A stretch of DNA of 64,000 nt from Hyphomicrobium sp. 99 (GCF_000384335.2 NZ_KQ031382.1:2987545-3051544), one strand, 5' to 3'. Shown: positions 43,416-52,863, counted from the stretch's first letter. Notes: a model not told the origin generated them from the letters alone. Numbers and translations: made by a program.

Positions 43416-44753
43416 ATGTCGGCAAAGCAGGGACCCGCAAGGGCTCGATATCTCGCAATTATTTTGATGGTGGCGTTGTCGAGCGGCGCGGATGCGCAGA
43501 CCGCCAAGCGCGACGCCATAGGCGACTGGCTGAAAAAGATCGAAGGCAAGACTGCCTCGGAAGCTCCCGCAACCGCGCTCGATCCGACCAAAAAACCTTC
43601 AAAGCCCGACGATACGCCTCCGGCCGAAATCGCCGATCCGCGCGACGGCGATCCGCAATACGAACAAGCCAAGGCGCTGATGACCGCCATCGACGCGATC
43701 CTGAGAGATGCGGCGACGACGCGCGTCGGAGCGAGCAAGCTGCCCAGCCGCGACGAGTACATCATTCCACCCTTTTGGAAGGAGACGCGCGAAGATCGCA
43801 ACGCCAAGGTCCGCGATCTCCTGGACGCTGCATTGGCGATCGTCACCAATGCGCCGGTCGTCGAGGTGCAAAAGCGCGTCGAAGTGCTTCGTCACAACAT
43901 CCGCGAACTCGAGGATGCGAACGTGAAGCTGAAGGAGAAGCAGCTCGTCGCACCGAAAGACGCAACGCTGCCCGGAATCCTGAACGACACGATCGCCTCG
44001 ATCGAGGACCAGATTACCGAAAACAAGAAGCGTATCGAAGCCAACCGCACCGAGATCAAAAATCAGAAAGCCGAGATCGCTTCGGCTTTGAAAAATTCCG
44101 GCATCGACCTCGCCCCGGAGCAAGTCGATCTGTTGCTCGACAGCGTGCTCTCCGGCGATCTCGTTCGCCTCGTCGCCGTTTTCAACGCGGCGAAAACGAT
44201 TGATGGTCAGCTGGCCAAGCTGATCGGAACGACCGGCGACAATATGGAAGCGGCCCGGCGTTATTTCGCCATGCACGCCGCGCTGTTCGCAATGCTGGTC
44301 CAGGCGCAAGACGCGACGATCACCAAAATCGACACACAGTACCTTCCCAAACTCGACGCCATCATCGCCGACATAGCCGCCGCCCGCACGCGAACGGCAG
44401 AACTGATGAAGGCCGAAAACCGGCCCGACCAGCAGCGCGCTCTCGAGTCCAATCGCGCAAGCCAGCAAGTCGCGGACGAAGCGGCAAAGGCCTACCGGCG
44501 CTATCTGCAGCAACAGCGCGAACAAATAGCCGGCGCTCGGCTCAAGGCGACGCACGATCTGAAAATTGCAGACAACACCTACGATACGGTCGAAGCGAGC
44601 GTGCAGCTTCGAAATTTGATTCGAGAGAGTTCGACATCGTTCGAGGCGATTCAAAAACTCGAAGCGCCAAGCTTCGATCAAATCTTCAAAAGCGACGAGT
44701 TGCGTAGGGAATTCGAGGATTTGACGCGCAAGCTTGACGTTCCGGCAAGCTGA
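43416..44753 (+). CDS. Exported coiled-coil protein
   Basis: A 445-residue protein from the ATG at 43416, preceded by GGAGG; the longer frame to 43302 has no such site. Signal peptide RYLAIILMVALSSGADA. Long helical, coiled-coil-like stretches follow (VEVQKRVEVLRHNIRELEDA, IASIEDQITENKKRIEANRT, EAAKAYRRYLQQQREQIAGA). The layout suggests a periplasmic rod or bundle; partners unknown. It precedes the next gene by 51 bases. Confidence 0.75.
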   Translation: MSAKQGPARARYLAIILMVALSSGADAQTAKRDAIGDWLKKIEGKTASEAPATALDPTKKPSKPDDTPPAEIADPRDGDPQYEQAKALMTAIDAILRDAATTRVGASKLPSRDEYIIPPFWKETREDRNAKVRDLLDAALAIVTNAPVVEVQKRVEVLRHNIRELEDANVKLKEKQLVAPKDATLPGILNDTIASIEDQITENKKRIEANRTEIKNQKAEIASALKNSGIDLAPEQVDLLLDSVLSGDLVRLVAVFNAAKTIDGQLAKLIGTTGDNMEAARRYFAMHAALFAMLVQAQDATITKIDTQYLPKLDAIIADIAAARTRTAELMKAENRPDQQRALESNRASQQVADEAAKAYRRYLQQQREQIAGARLKATHDLKIADNTYDTVEASVQLRNLIRESSTSFEAIQKLEAPSFDQIFKSDELRREFEDLTRKLDVPAS

Positions 44754-44804
44754 AAACCCTGTGTAACTAGCCGCTGAGGCTTCTGTTTCCGTGCCGCATC
44801 GACT

Positions 44805-45857
44805 ATGTTTCGGCTCGGACTATTACGTTGTCCCATGATCAGGCATGCGATGGTATTTTCGGGGCAAATCAGAGAGAGCGCAGCGGCGACACGGACGTTC
44901 GCGCAGCTCCGTATCGACAGACGTGTGCTGTCGACACCAACACGCACCATCGCGATTTCCAATATTTCGACCGTCAGTGTCGGAACGCACGTCACGGCGA
45001 GACCGACAGGGCTCTTCTGGCTGCTAGCCGCTTTTTTCCTCGTGATGGCCTTGGGTTCGATGCGGCCGGACTTCTCCTGGGGTCCTCTGGCGCCGACGGG
45101 CGCGACGGTCGTTCTCGGGTTCATCGCTCTCGGATTCGCCGGGCTCGCGGTTCGCCCCGAAGACAAAACGCACTATCTGCTGATCTCATCGAGCGATGGC
45201 ATCATCTCCCGATTTACCGCTCCCGATCGGTCCATTCTCGAAGAAGTCCGCAGCATTCTCACCGAGAAGATCAACCGCAACGACGAGTCGATGACGTTCA
45301 ACGTCAACTTCGAGCGCGGTCAGATCGAAAATGTCGGGCCTTCCCACGCGGGCGGCCAGCCGGCCAACCAACCTCATGTCACGACCGGCGGACATCCAGC
45401 GCAGCCGGGGAGTAGCGGCGGCCTGCAGGATCGTATTTCGCAATCCGCGGCTCAAAGACCGCGACCGTCGCCAGGACCGGCGGAGCACCCGGGCCCGGCA
45501 GCCGCTCCTCGTCAATCACAGCCGCAGGCCCACCCGCAACCGCAGCCCCAACGAGCCCAGCCAGCACTTTCACCGGCTGTGAACGGGTCGGCAGCATCCA
45601 TCGCGACGGCCGATGGCTTTGTCGATTACACGGGCGTCCTTCCCGCGATCGTTGAAATGCATCGCTTCTATGCGCGCCAGACCGGCACGCAACATCTCGA
45701 ACAGCGGCTGTCGGAACTCGAGTTGCTCATGCGTGCGGGAACACCGACGTCGGCGCAGAAAGTTCGGCTGCGGGAACTATCGGGTGAGATGTCCCAGATT
45801 CTCGGGGCCTACCCGCAGGCCGTCGAACTCTTCGATCACATCAACGGCCTCGTCTGA
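44805..45857 (+). CDS. Membrane protein with disordered Pro/Gln linker (DUF6232-like)
   Basis: A 350-residue protein; starts at 44835 or 44850 are also possible. The N-terminal part (VLSTPTRTIAISNISTVSVG) with two adjacent helices (LFWLLAAFFLVMALGS and VVLGFIALGFAGLAV) and a following cytoplasmic part (YLLISSSDGIISRFTAPDRS) resembles DUF6232. Then come a long Pro/Gln/His/Ala-rich linker and a helical C-terminal domain (VEMHRFYARQTGTQHLEQRL). Function unknown; the assignment to DUF6232 is from memory. Confidence 0.68.
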   Translation: MFRLGLLRCPMIRHAMVFSGQIRESAAATRTFAQLRIDRRVLSTPTRTIAISNISTVSVGTHVTARPTGLFWLLAAFFLVMALGSMRPDFSWGPLAPTGATVVLGFIALGFAGLAVRPEDKTHYLLISSSDGIISRFTAPDRSILEEVRSILTEKINRNDESMTFNVNFERGQIENVGPSHAGGQPANQPHVTTGGHPAQPGSSGGLQDRISQSAAQRPRPSPGPAEHPGPAAAPRQSQPQAHPQPQPQRAQPALSPAVNGSAASIATADGFVDYTGVLPAIVEMHRFYARQTGTQHLEQRLSELELLMRAGTPTSAQKVRLRELSGEMSQILGAYPQAVELFDHINGLV

Positions 45858-45863
45858 CGCAAG

Positions 45864-46304
45864 TCACCGCCGGTACTGGACGAACTCCGTTAGTTGACCG
45901 ACGCTATCGTAAAGCTTGCGGGCAGTCGCGTTGTCATCTTGGGTTGCCCAATACGTCCGGTTCACACCGCGCCGGTCGGCTTCCGCATAGGTCGCCTCGA
46001 TGAGCGCGCGCCCCACGCCCTGCCCGCGCGCCTCCGAAGCAACAAAGAGATCCTCGAGATAGCAGTACCAAGTCGGCGACCACGTCGATCGATGGAAGAT
46101 GAGAGCCGCGATCCCAAGCGCTTGCCCGGCGTCATCGCGAGCGATCAGCGCCATCATGTTGTCCTCTTGCCCAAGAAGACGCTGCCACGTCTGCGCGATG
46201 ACCTCCTCAGGCACGCTCGCCTTGTAGAAGGCGATATAATCGCGAAAAAGCGCCAGCCACTCTTGTTCGTCGCTCGCCACAATTGGCCTGACGTTAACTG
46301 TCAT
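45864..46304 (-). CDS. GNAT family N-acetyltransferase
   Basis: A 146-residue acetyl-CoA-dependent acetyltransferase. The acetyl-CoA loop EARGQGVGRALIE is the family motif A; YCYLEDLFV ahead of it forms beta strand 4 and NATARKLYDSVG is the last helix. Substrate unknown. It is convergent with the gene to its left (6 bases between stops). Confidence 0.9.
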   Translation of the reverse strand: MTVNVRPIVASDEQEWLALFRDYIAFYKASVPEEVIAQTWQRLLGQEDNMMALIARDDAGQALGIAALIFHRSTWSPTWYCYLEDLFVASEARGQGVGRALIEATYAEADRRGVNRTYWATQDDNATARKLYDSVGQLTEFVQYRR

Positions 46305-46517
46305 CTGCCGCCTTCCCTCTGAAATTCCGGGTGTTTCTATGAAGCACCAAGCGCGTCATGTCAGCCGTGCTTGCCACCCCCGACAAGCAGTCCCGCCCGC
46401 CATCGCGGCTATTCAGTAACAGGCGCGATCCGATCGAAGCCCGGTAATGCCCATTCCTTGAACATTCATATGCTCGCCCGTACAAGTCCGGCTCGGTTCT
46501 AAGGACGAAGCGAAGAT

Positions 46518-47630
46518 ATGCGGCAGCTTTCCATTTACATCGCGGCGTTGGTGTCATTGTTTGCGCTTGCAGCGTACGACCCGCTTTCGGCTGAGATTGA
46601 AGCCGGCGGCTCGGTTAATGTGGACGCCTGCTCCGGCGATCCCACGCGCCTCGGCGTATCGCGCGTCGTCGAAATAGATTCGGCTGGCGGCCCCAATGTC
46701 GGCGGCGACATGCGCGGCGCCCAGCAGCTGCTCAACGATGGCGAAGTCGTCCTGACGTTTGACGATGGCCCGATGCGGTCCGTGACGAAGCCCATTCTCA
46801 AGGCGCTTGCAGACCAATGCACCAAAGCCACCTTCTTCATGGTCGGCCAAATGGCGCTGGCCGATGCCGCGATGGTGCGCGAAGTTGCAGCCGCCGGTCA
46901 CACCGTCGCCACGCATACCTGGTCGCACAAAAACATCCGCGCCATCTCGCTGGCCAAATCCCAGCAGGAGATCGAGGCTGCGATCTCGACCGTATCGCAG
47001 GCCAAGGGAACGCCCGTCGCGCCCCTCTTCCGCTTTCCGTATCTGAATTCGACGAAACAGACTGAGAGCTATCTCAAGGGCCGGAATATCGCGGCCATCT
47101 GGATCGACGTCGATTCAAAGGATTATATGACGCGCAGCCCGAAAGTTGCACTGCAGCGCATCCTTGCGCAGCTCGCGGCAACCAAGAAGGGCATCATCTT
47201 GATGCACGACATTCACGCTTGGACCGCTGCAATGGTCCCTGACCTCTTGAAGGAACTTCACGACCGCGGCTTCAAAGTCGTCCACTTCGTACCGAAGGGC
47301 CAGATCGAGACGATCGCCTCCTACGACGAAGCCGCCCAAAAGGCTCTCGCTGCCAAGGCTGCAAAGAAAGCCGCAAATCCAATCGCGACGCGCTCGATTG
47401 TCTGGCCAATGTCACCAGCTCCAACGCCGTTGGAGGAGACTGACGTCGCCGCGGTGGCTGTTCCAGGGGCCAAGCACAAGGCAAACCGCTATAAGAAAGT
47501 TTCGACCAAGCCTTCGATTACCGATGGTCTAACGGGCGAAACTTCGGAAACTCCCGCGCAGGCCGCAAAAAACAAAAAGGCGGTCAAGCCGAAGGAACCG
47601 GAATCGGTCTGGCCCTCCTTCTTCAACTGA
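46518..47630 (+). CDS. Polysaccharide deacetylase (NodB domain)
   Basis: A 370-residue exported enzyme (CE4 family) that removes N-acetyl groups from polysaccharide or peptidoglycan. Signal peptide MRQLSIYIAALVSLFALAAY. Catalytic motifs are TFDDGP (D82, D83), HTWSHKN (H133, H137), RFPY, and LMHDIH near the end of the barrel. A C-terminal Lys/Ala/Pro-rich tail of about 90 residues is extra. Whether the target is peptidoglycan or a capsule cannot be told. Confidence 0.93.
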   Translation: MRQLSIYIAALVSLFALAAYDPLSAEIEAGGSVNVDACSGDPTRLGVSRVVEIDSAGGPNVGGDMRGAQQLLNDGEVVLTFDDGPMRSVTKPILKALADQCTKATFFMVGQMALADAAMVREVAAAGHTVATHTWSHKNIRAISLAKSQQEIEAAISTVSQAKGTPVAPLFRFPYLNSTKQTESYLKGRNIAAIWIDVDSKDYMTRSPKVALQRILAQLAATKKGIILMHDIHAWTAAMVPDLLKELHDRGFKVVHFVPKGQIETIASYDEAAQKALAAKAAKKAANPIATRSIVWPMSPAPTPLEETDVAAVAVPGAKHKANRYKKVSTKPSITDGLTGETSETPAQAAKNKKAVKPKEPESVWPSFFN

Positions 47631-47650
47631 TCCGACGGCGAAGCTAACTC

Positions 47651-48229
47651 TCAAGACGTCAGATTTGGGTTTGCACCGGCCGGCGGAGAGGTCCCCGGCG
47701 GTGGCGGAGTTGTCGTCGAACTCTCTGGAAGCGGAGGCGGAGGCACGTGAGCCGAAATCGCCTCTCGCAATGCTTGCTCCTTCGTATGATCGAGCGACGT
47801 CTGCAGTAGCTCGCCCCCGGTCCCCCTGATTGCTTCCAGAACCTTGTCTTCCGTCATTTTCCTGATCTCGACGAAAAGAGCAGCGCTTCCCGGCGTCAGC
47901 TTGGACGCAAGGTTCTTCATGAAGTCGTCGTTGATCCCGTAGTCTGAGAGCGCGCCGCCCAGCGCGCCCGAGGCAGCGCCGACCGCCGCGCCGAGAAGCG
48001 GCATTAGAAAGATCAAGCCAACCAGCGTTCCCCAAAAGCCGCCGGATATCGCCCCGGCTGCCGTCGTATTCATCAGCTGATTGAGCTTCACCCTGCCGTC
48101 TTCACGCCTGACCGCGATTACGGCATCGCCGATCTCGATCAGGTACTCATTTTGAAGTTGGAGCAACTTCGTGCGCATTTCTTCGGCTTTCGCCTCGTTC
48201 GGATAGACGATGACCACGAGATCGGACAT
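47651..48229 (-). CDS. DUF1269 membrane protein
   Basis: A 192-residue protein from the ATG at 48229 with GGAGAT upstream. The N-terminal part (VVIVYPNEAKAEEMRTKLLQ; AVIAVRREDGRVKLNQL) is the DUF1269 fold, followed by a Gly/Ala-rich membrane segment (FWGTLVGLIFLMPLLGAAVG) and a soluble helical part. The tail is Pro/Thr-rich (PPPPLPESSTTTPPPPG). Function unknown. Confidence 0.88.
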   Translation of the reverse strand: MSDLVVIVYPNEAKAEEMRTKLLQLQNEYLIEIGDAVIAVRREDGRVKLNQLMNTTAAGAISGGFWGTLVGLIFLMPLLGAAVGAASGALGGALSDYGINDDFMKNLASKLTPGSAALFVEIRKMTEDKVLEAIRGTGGELLQTSLDHTKEQALREAISAHVPPPPLPESSTTTPPPPGTSPPAGANPNLTS

Positions 48230-48522
48230 GGGGCGTATCTCCAGCGTTGAAGGCCAGGATGATTTTGCCCCGAACGATCCAACTCCTTTGCCAAAGAAAT
48301 AGATCAAATTGGAGAATGTAGGCCGGCGCCAGTTCACCCGTTAATCATCGTGTTGGTCTGGACGGTGGGCCATTTCGGTACCGCAGACGCCGTCCTCACT
48401 CCGCTTTGCTTTCCTATTTTTAAGGCGTTGGACGGCTTCCGGAAAGCTTGGCTCCGCCAAACTGCCTTCATCCCCCCGATGCGCAGCATGCGCACGTCCC
48501 GCATTGATCAGGAACGACGAAG

Positions 48523-50058
48523 ATGGATGACACGACGGCAAGCCGCCCGAAGTCAACGGGCACAATCACTTCGCATAAACGGACACTGGCAGCCTGCGCT
48601 GCAATCATCGCCGCGCTCGGCACGACGGCAGTCCTTGCCAACAACAGCAACCTTCCCGGCTCGTCTATGGTGACGCCCGTCGCCGATCTGAGCGCCACCA
48701 CTCAGGACAGCCGGAGCGAGCCAGGTTTCGCGGACCTTGTCGACCGCGTGAAACCAGCCGTCGTTTCGGTGTTTGTGAAAGCAGACCAGATTGACGAAGT
48801 CGCTGACGCGACGGACGGATCGTCGGACGGACAAGAGGGTGACAACCCGCTTCAGGGCTTGCCTTTCGACTTCCGTCAATTCGGTCCTCAATCGAATAAC
48901 GGCAACACCAAGCCTCAGCACCATCTCATGCAGGCGCAGGGCTCCGGCTTCTTCATTTCTGCCGACGGTTATTTGATTACGAACAATCACGTCGTCGATC
49001 ACGCCAAGAGCGTTGAGGTCACGATGGGGGATGGAAAACGCTATAAGGCCAAGGTGGCCGGCACCGATCCGAAGACGGACATCGCCCTCCTGAAAGTCGA
49101 GGGATCGTCCGACTTCCCGTTCGTGCGCTTCGCGTCTTCGACGCCGCGCATCGGCGACTGGGTCGTCGCGATGGGCAACCCGTTTGGTCTCGGCGGCACT
49201 GTCACGGCTGGCATCGTATCGGCCAATGGCCGCGACATCGGAGCCGGTCCTTATGATGATTTCATTCAGATCGACGCCCCGATCAACAAAGGCAATTCGG
49301 GCGGCCCGACGTTCAATCAAAAGGGCGAAGTCGTTGGCGTGAACACCGCCATCTTCTCTCCGTCCGGCGGCTCGGTCGGGATTGCGTTCGACATTCCAGC
49401 CGAAACTGCAAAACGCGTTTCCGATGAGTTGAAATCATCAGGTCAGGTCATTCGCGGTTGGATCGGCGTAGCGATCCAGCCCGTGACGGCCGATATCGCA
49501 GACAGTCTCGGACTGAAGGAGGCGAAGGGCGCGTTGGTTGACGAGCCCCAGGACGGCGGACCGGCAGCCGCCGCCGGCATCAAGGCGCAGGACGTGATCG
49601 TTTCCGTAGATGGAAAGCCGGTCAAGGACGGACGCGACCTTGCCCGCATGATCGCCGGTATATCGCCGGGTAAATCGGCAACCCTCGCCCTCATTCGCGA
49701 CGGAAAGCAGCGGACGATCAATCTGACGGTCGGCACCTTCCCGAAGGACAAGACCGCCCAGCTTGACCACTCCGCCGGCACCGATACGCAGCTCGGCATG
49801 ACGCTCGCCCCCGCCGATGAGGTTCAGGGCGCGGGCTCGCACGGCGCCGTAGTCGTGAATGTCGATCCCGACGGCCCTGCCGCCGAGAAGGGCATTCAGC
49901 AGGGCGACATCATCCTGTCGGTCGGAGGAAAATCTGTTTCTGGCCCGCACGACGTAACGAAAGCGCTACGCGAGGCCAAGAGCCAGAGTAAGCGCGCGGT
50001 GCTGATGCAGCTGAAGACCGCCAACGGCGATCGCTACGTTGCCATACCCACTGCCTGA
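48523..50058 (+). CDS. degP: DegP/HtrA-type periplasmic serine protease
   Basis: A 511-residue quality-control protease and chaperone of the envelope. A signal or anchor helix lies at residues 20-40. The triad is H156 (NNHVVDH), D186 (KTDIALLK) and S259 (GNSGGP). Two PDZ domains follow (from about 305, VIRGWIGVAIQPVTADIADS, and from about 420). The ribosome site AGGAACGACGAAG sits before the ATG. An acidic/Gln-rich insertion is present near the LA loop region. It is followed by a long terminator stem shared with the tRNA. Confidence 0.96.
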   Translation: MDDTTASRPKSTGTITSHKRTLAACAAIIAALGTTAVLANNSNLPGSSMVTPVADLSATTQDSRSEPGFADLVDRVKPAVVSVFVKADQIDEVADATDGSSDGQEGDNPLQGLPFDFRQFGPQSNNGNTKPQHHLMQAQGSGFFISADGYLITNNHVVDHAKSVEVTMGDGKRYKAKVAGTDPKTDIALLKVEGSSDFPFVRFASSTPRIGDWVVAMGNPFGLGGTVTAGIVSANGRDIGAGPYDDFIQIDAPINKGNSGGPTFNQKGEVVGVNTAIFSPSGGSVGIAFDIPAETAKRVSDELKSSGQVIRGWIGVAIQPVTADIADSLGLKEAKGALVDEPQDGGPAAAAGIKAQDVIVSVDGKPVKDGRDLARMIAGISPGKSATLALIRDGKQRTINLTVGTFPKDKTAQLDHSAGTDTQLGMTLAPADEVQGAGSHGAVVVNVDPDGPAAEKGIQQGDIILSVGGKSVSGPHDVTKALREAKSQSKRAVLMQLKTANGDRYVAIPTA

Positions 50059-50092
50059 GGCGCACGGCGTTTAGATAACCGGCCAAAAAAAA

Positions 50093-50128
50093 CGGAGCCC
50101 TACCGTCAATAGCTGACGGAGGGCTCCG
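50093..50128. terminator. Strong terminator between degP and tRNA-Leu
   Basis: CGGAGCCC (50093-50100) / GGGCTCCG (50121-50128) with an inner CCGTCA/TGACGG pair makes an almost uninterrupted 14-bp stem. The A-run at 50085-50092 gives a T-tract for transcripts from the minus-strand tRNA; degP is stopped by the same stem. Confidence 0.9.
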
Positions 50129-50173
50129 AAACTTTTGAGCCTTGCTCAAGTACATAAGCACTTGAAAATAAAA

Positions 50174-50260
50174 TGGTGCGGTTGAAAGGACTCGAACCTT
50201 CACGCCGTTTCCAGCGCTACCACCTCAAGGTAGTGCGTCTACCAATTCCGCCACAACCGC
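50174..50260 (-). tRNA. tRNA-Leu (GAG)
   Basis: The minus strand reads GCGGTTGTGGCGGAATTGG at the 5' end and ends TTTCAACCGCACCA, so the CCA is encoded. The acceptor stem GCGGTTG/CAACCGC is perfect. The anticodon stem CTACC/GGTAG encloses TTGAGGT, giving anticodon GAG for CUC/CUU leucine codons. A long variable arm marks it as class II. No integrase or repeated 3' end is seen beside it. Confidence 0.97.
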
Positions 50261-50515
50261 AGTTCAGACCCGTAGGATCTGGAATTCGCGAAAGGGCGTT
50301 TGGCGCTGCCCAATTCCGCGAAGACCGCCCACGTAACAGAGCGTTATCACAAACGCAAGCGGCAGTTTGCCAGGGGCCTATCGAACCATTCGCCTCGGAC
50401 TCACTCTATATAATGCCGGGATCGCTATCGTCGCACGTCAGACCGCCGGAATAGCCCCGGAATTAGCCGACTTTCGAGGTTCGCCGTCGCTCAAGAACCA
50501 TCCAGATTAACGCCG

Positions 50516-51220
50516 ATGCCATCCAAATTATCGATCGCAAAATCATCCGGCGCCGTCGATTGGGCCATCAGCAATGGCTATGTCGAATACGAACATGCCC
50601 TCGCTGTTATGGCGCGCCGGACAGAGGCAATTCGCGAAGGCCGCGCGAAGGAACTCATCTGGCTTCTGGAGCATCCGCCGCTTTACACCGCAGGGACCGG
50701 CGCGAAGGAACAGGACCTTCTCAATCCCGGATCGCTCCCCGTTTATCACACCAACCGCGGCGGCCAGTTCACCTACCACGGACCGGGTCAACGCGTGGCC
50801 TACGTCATGCTCGACCTCGAAACCCGGGGCCGCGATATCCGCAGCCTGATCACCCATCTCGAGAAATGGCTGATCGATACGCTCGCCGACTTCAACGTGA
50901 TCGGCGAAACGCGGCCTGACCGGGTCGGCATATGGGTAAGACGACCATCAAAGGGCGAGATGGTCGAAGATAAGATCGCGGCGATAGGTCTTCGGGTTAG
51001 CCGATGGGTGTCGAGCCACGGCGTAGCTCTGAACGTCGACCCGGATCTGTCTCAGTTTGGTGGGATTGTCCCGTGCGGCATCCGCGATCACGGTGTGACG
51101 AGCCTCGCCGACCTCGGTTTGCCCGTGACCCTCTACGACGTGGACGTCGCACTGCGCAGAAGTTTTCAACAGATTTTCGGACCGACGAGGCTCATTGAAG
51201 CCAACGGGCTCGAAATTTAG
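50516..51220 (+). CDS. lipB: Octanoyltransferase LipB
   Basis: A 234-residue cytoplasmic enzyme that moves octanoyl from ACP to lipoate-dependent enzymes. The signature [22 protein letters not shown]153 ([11 protein letters not shown]) and the catalytic C187 (GIVPCGI) are all present. The ATG at 50516 gives normal length. lipA is not in the window. Confidence 0.97.
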   Translation: MPSKLSIAKSSGAVDWAISNGYVEYEHALAVMARRTEAIREGRAKELIWLLEHPPLYTAGTGAKEQDLLNPGSLPVYHTNRGGQFTYHGPGQRVAYVMLDLETRGRDIRSLITHLEKWLIDTLADFNVIGETRPDRVGIWVRRPSKGEMVEDKIAAIGLRVSRWVSSHGVALNVDPDLSQFGGIVPCGIRDHGVTSLADLGLPVTLYDVDVALRRSFQQIFGPTRLIEANGLEI

Positions 51221-51328
51221 TCCGAAAACGGACGATCGGCGGGGGGCTATAGTCAGGCGGCAAAAAGAAAAAGGCGCCTGCATCCGAGGGGACACAAGCG
51301 CCAAACAGGCGATGCCGCAACCTTTTCT

Positions 51329-51706
51329 CTACCTTATTTTCCCCTCTCCCTCTTTCGAGGCGCTGCCAGCGGGCGGCGCGAGCCCCTTTTCGGAAGAATC
51401 GTAGTAGAGAAATCCCCCTTCGACCGAGACGTTTTCCGAACCGTCGAGCTCGTATTCGTCATTGACGTTGTCGTTGAGGCGGATGATGCAGCTCTTCTGA
51501 CAGACCCCGCCGATCACCTTACCTATTGGCAGAACCACGTCTTGATGGGACGAGCCCTGGGTGATGGTGAGTTTGACCTCGTTATCACCTCGGTTGGTAA
51601 TCGTGGCTGCGGAAGCAGCCGAGGTCATAAGAAGAACTGCGATCGCACGAACCGTAAGAGCCAGAAGGTCAGAACGGCCGCTCCTGCGATCGCGGCAGAA
51701 ATTCAT
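51329..51706 (-). CDS. Exported hypothetical protein
   Basis: A 125-residue protein with an Arg-rich n-region (MNFCRDRRSGRSDLLAL) and a hydrophobic segment cut near SAASAA. The mature part is beta-rich (ATITNRGDNEVKLTITQGSS, SCIIRLNDNVNDEYEL) with two Cys close together. Its ATG shares one base with the stop of the Lys/Ala peptide gene (TAATG), so the two are translationally coupled. Conserved in Rhizobiales by look, function unknown. Confidence 0.75.
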   Translation of the reverse strand: MNFCRDRRSGRSDLLALTVRAIAVLLMTSAASAATITNRGDNEVKLTITQGSSHQDVVLPIGKVIGGVCQKSCIIRLNDNVNDEYELDGSENVSVEGGFLYYDSSEKGLAPPAGSASKEGEGKIR

Positions 51707-51774
51707 TACTTCTTCTTCTTAGCTGCCTTCTTGGCAGGAGCCTTCTTGGCGGCTTTCTTTGCAGCTTTAGCCAT
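51706..51774 (-). CDS. 22-residue Lys/Ala-rich peptide
   Basis: ATG at 51774 behind GGAAGGA, encoding MAKAAKKAAKKAPAKKAAKK and two further Lys. It resembles the Lys/Ala/Pro tails of histone-H1-like bacterial proteins and could bind nucleic acid or membranes. The frame continues upstream to 51927, but that part lacks a ribosome site and overlaps the palindromes. Its stop overlaps the start of the next gene. It is too short to be sure it is a functional protein and not a leader peptide; a Lys/Ala stretch could in principle sense translation. Confidence 0.55.
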   Translation of the reverse strand: MAKAAKKAAKKAPAKKAAKKKK

Positions 51775-51802
51775 TTTAAATCGTCCTTCCGTTTGGATCG
51801 TT

Positions 51803-51840
51803 GACAGACGCACGTCTGTCGACCCGACTCGAGTCAGGTC
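51803..51840. promoter_or_regulatory. Two abutting palindromes upstream of the Lys/Ala peptide operon
   Basis: GACAGACG-CA-CGTCTGTC (51803-51820) is a perfect inverted repeat, and it is followed without gap by GACC-C-GACTCGAGTC-A-GGTC (51821-51840), a 20-bp near-perfect one. They lie 29-66 bases before the peptide start. They could be operators or leader RNA stems. Confidence 0.6.
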
Positions 51841-51913
51841 GCATTGACATTGATAAGATTCAAGACAATGCACAAACGAAATTTGGCGTTTGGTGATATC
51901 GGAAATTTCGATA

Positions 51914-51932
51914 GATGAGTTTTCCACTCATC
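51914..51932. promoter_or_regulatory. Palindrome ahead of the LysR gene
   Basis: GATGAGT and ACTCATC flank TTTCC, 18 bases before the LysR start. Position and size suit autoregulation by a LysR-type protein, although LysR sites often have a T-N11-A core that is not strict here. Confidence 0.5.
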
Positions 51933-51949
51933 GATGAGGATCCCACGCG

Positions 51950-52798
51950 ATGGACGTCAATCTCGCTCGCACATTTCTCGTCGTCGCTGAGACCGGAAGC
52001 TTCGTCGATACGGCGCGTAAGTTGAACATCACCCAATCAACCGTCTCCGCACGCATCAAAGGCCTCGAAGATCTGCTCGGACGGCCTCTTTTCACCCGCT
52101 CGAAGTCAGGCGCTGAGCTAACAGGCGCCGGCGAACTCTTTCAGAAGCATGCGCTCGCGATGGTCCGCGTCTGGCAACAAGCCCAGCTTCAAGTCTCGCT
52201 TGCAGATCAGCATCCCGAACACATTTCCGTCGGCGCACCGTTGAGCCTATGGGGCGGATTCCTGCTGAAATGGACCGCAGGATTGCGAGTTCAGATCCCG
52301 GGGATCGCTGTTTCCGCGACTGCCGGAGCCTCGGCCATGTTGAGCCAGCGCTTGATTGAAGGAACGCTCGATCTCGCGATCATGTACCGGCCATCACCCC
52401 CGCCCGGCCTGACGATCGAACATTTGTTCGACGAGGAGTTTGTTTTGGTCTCGTCATCGAAAGCAACGGCGCGACGGGGCGTTAACGACTATCTGCTCGT
52501 CGATTGGGGAACGGATTTCTTGCAGGACCACGCCGCTGCATTTCCCGAGCACGCGAACCCCGCGATCAGCCTCGATCTCGGACCGATGGGCCTCGATTAT
52601 CTTCTCGCGAATGAATGCTCGGGGTATTTTCCAGCGCGCATGGTGCGCAAACTGATCGCTCGAGGGCGGGTGAGAGAGCCCAAACGAGCGCGGAAATTCG
52701 TTTATCCGGTCTACATGGTCTACCCGGAGACCCGAAACGAAGAGGCTTATGAGCCTATTCTGCGCGGTTTGAGGCGGGCGGCCGCCAAGCTCGGCTGA
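51950..52798 (+). CDS. LysR family transcriptional regulator
   Basis: A 282-residue regulator. The winged helix is at residues 1-60 (LARTFLVVAETGSFVDTARK, ITQSTVSARIKGLEDLLGRP), and a substrate-binding domain follows (HISVGAPLSLWGGFLLKWTA, EGTLDLAIMYRPSPPPGLTI). It is divergent from the Lys/Ala peptide operon, and a palindrome lies just before its start. Inducer unknown. Confidence 0.93.
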   Translation: MDVNLARTFLVVAETGSFVDTARKLNITQSTVSARIKGLEDLLGRPLFTRSKSGAELTGAGELFQKHALAMVRVWQQAQLQVSLADQHPEHISVGAPLSLWGGFLLKWTAGLRVQIPGIAVSATAGASAMLSQRLIEGTLDLAIMYRPSPPPGLTIEHLFDEEFVLVSSSKATARRGVNDYLLVDWGTDFLQDHAAAFPEHANPAISLDLGPMGLDYLLANECSGYFPARMVRKLIARGRVREPKRARKFVYPVYMVYPETRNEEAYEPILRGLRRAAAKLG

Positions 52799-52863
52799 TT
52801 GCCAGGCCGCCTGCCTCACACATTGTTTCTATTCCTGACGCCCACCGGCTCAGGCGAGCGCGC

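Noticed and set aside
50174..50260. tRNA-Leu as an integration site for a genomic island
   Set aside because: No integrase, no repeated tRNA 3' end, and both sides carry ordinary core genes (degP, lipB).
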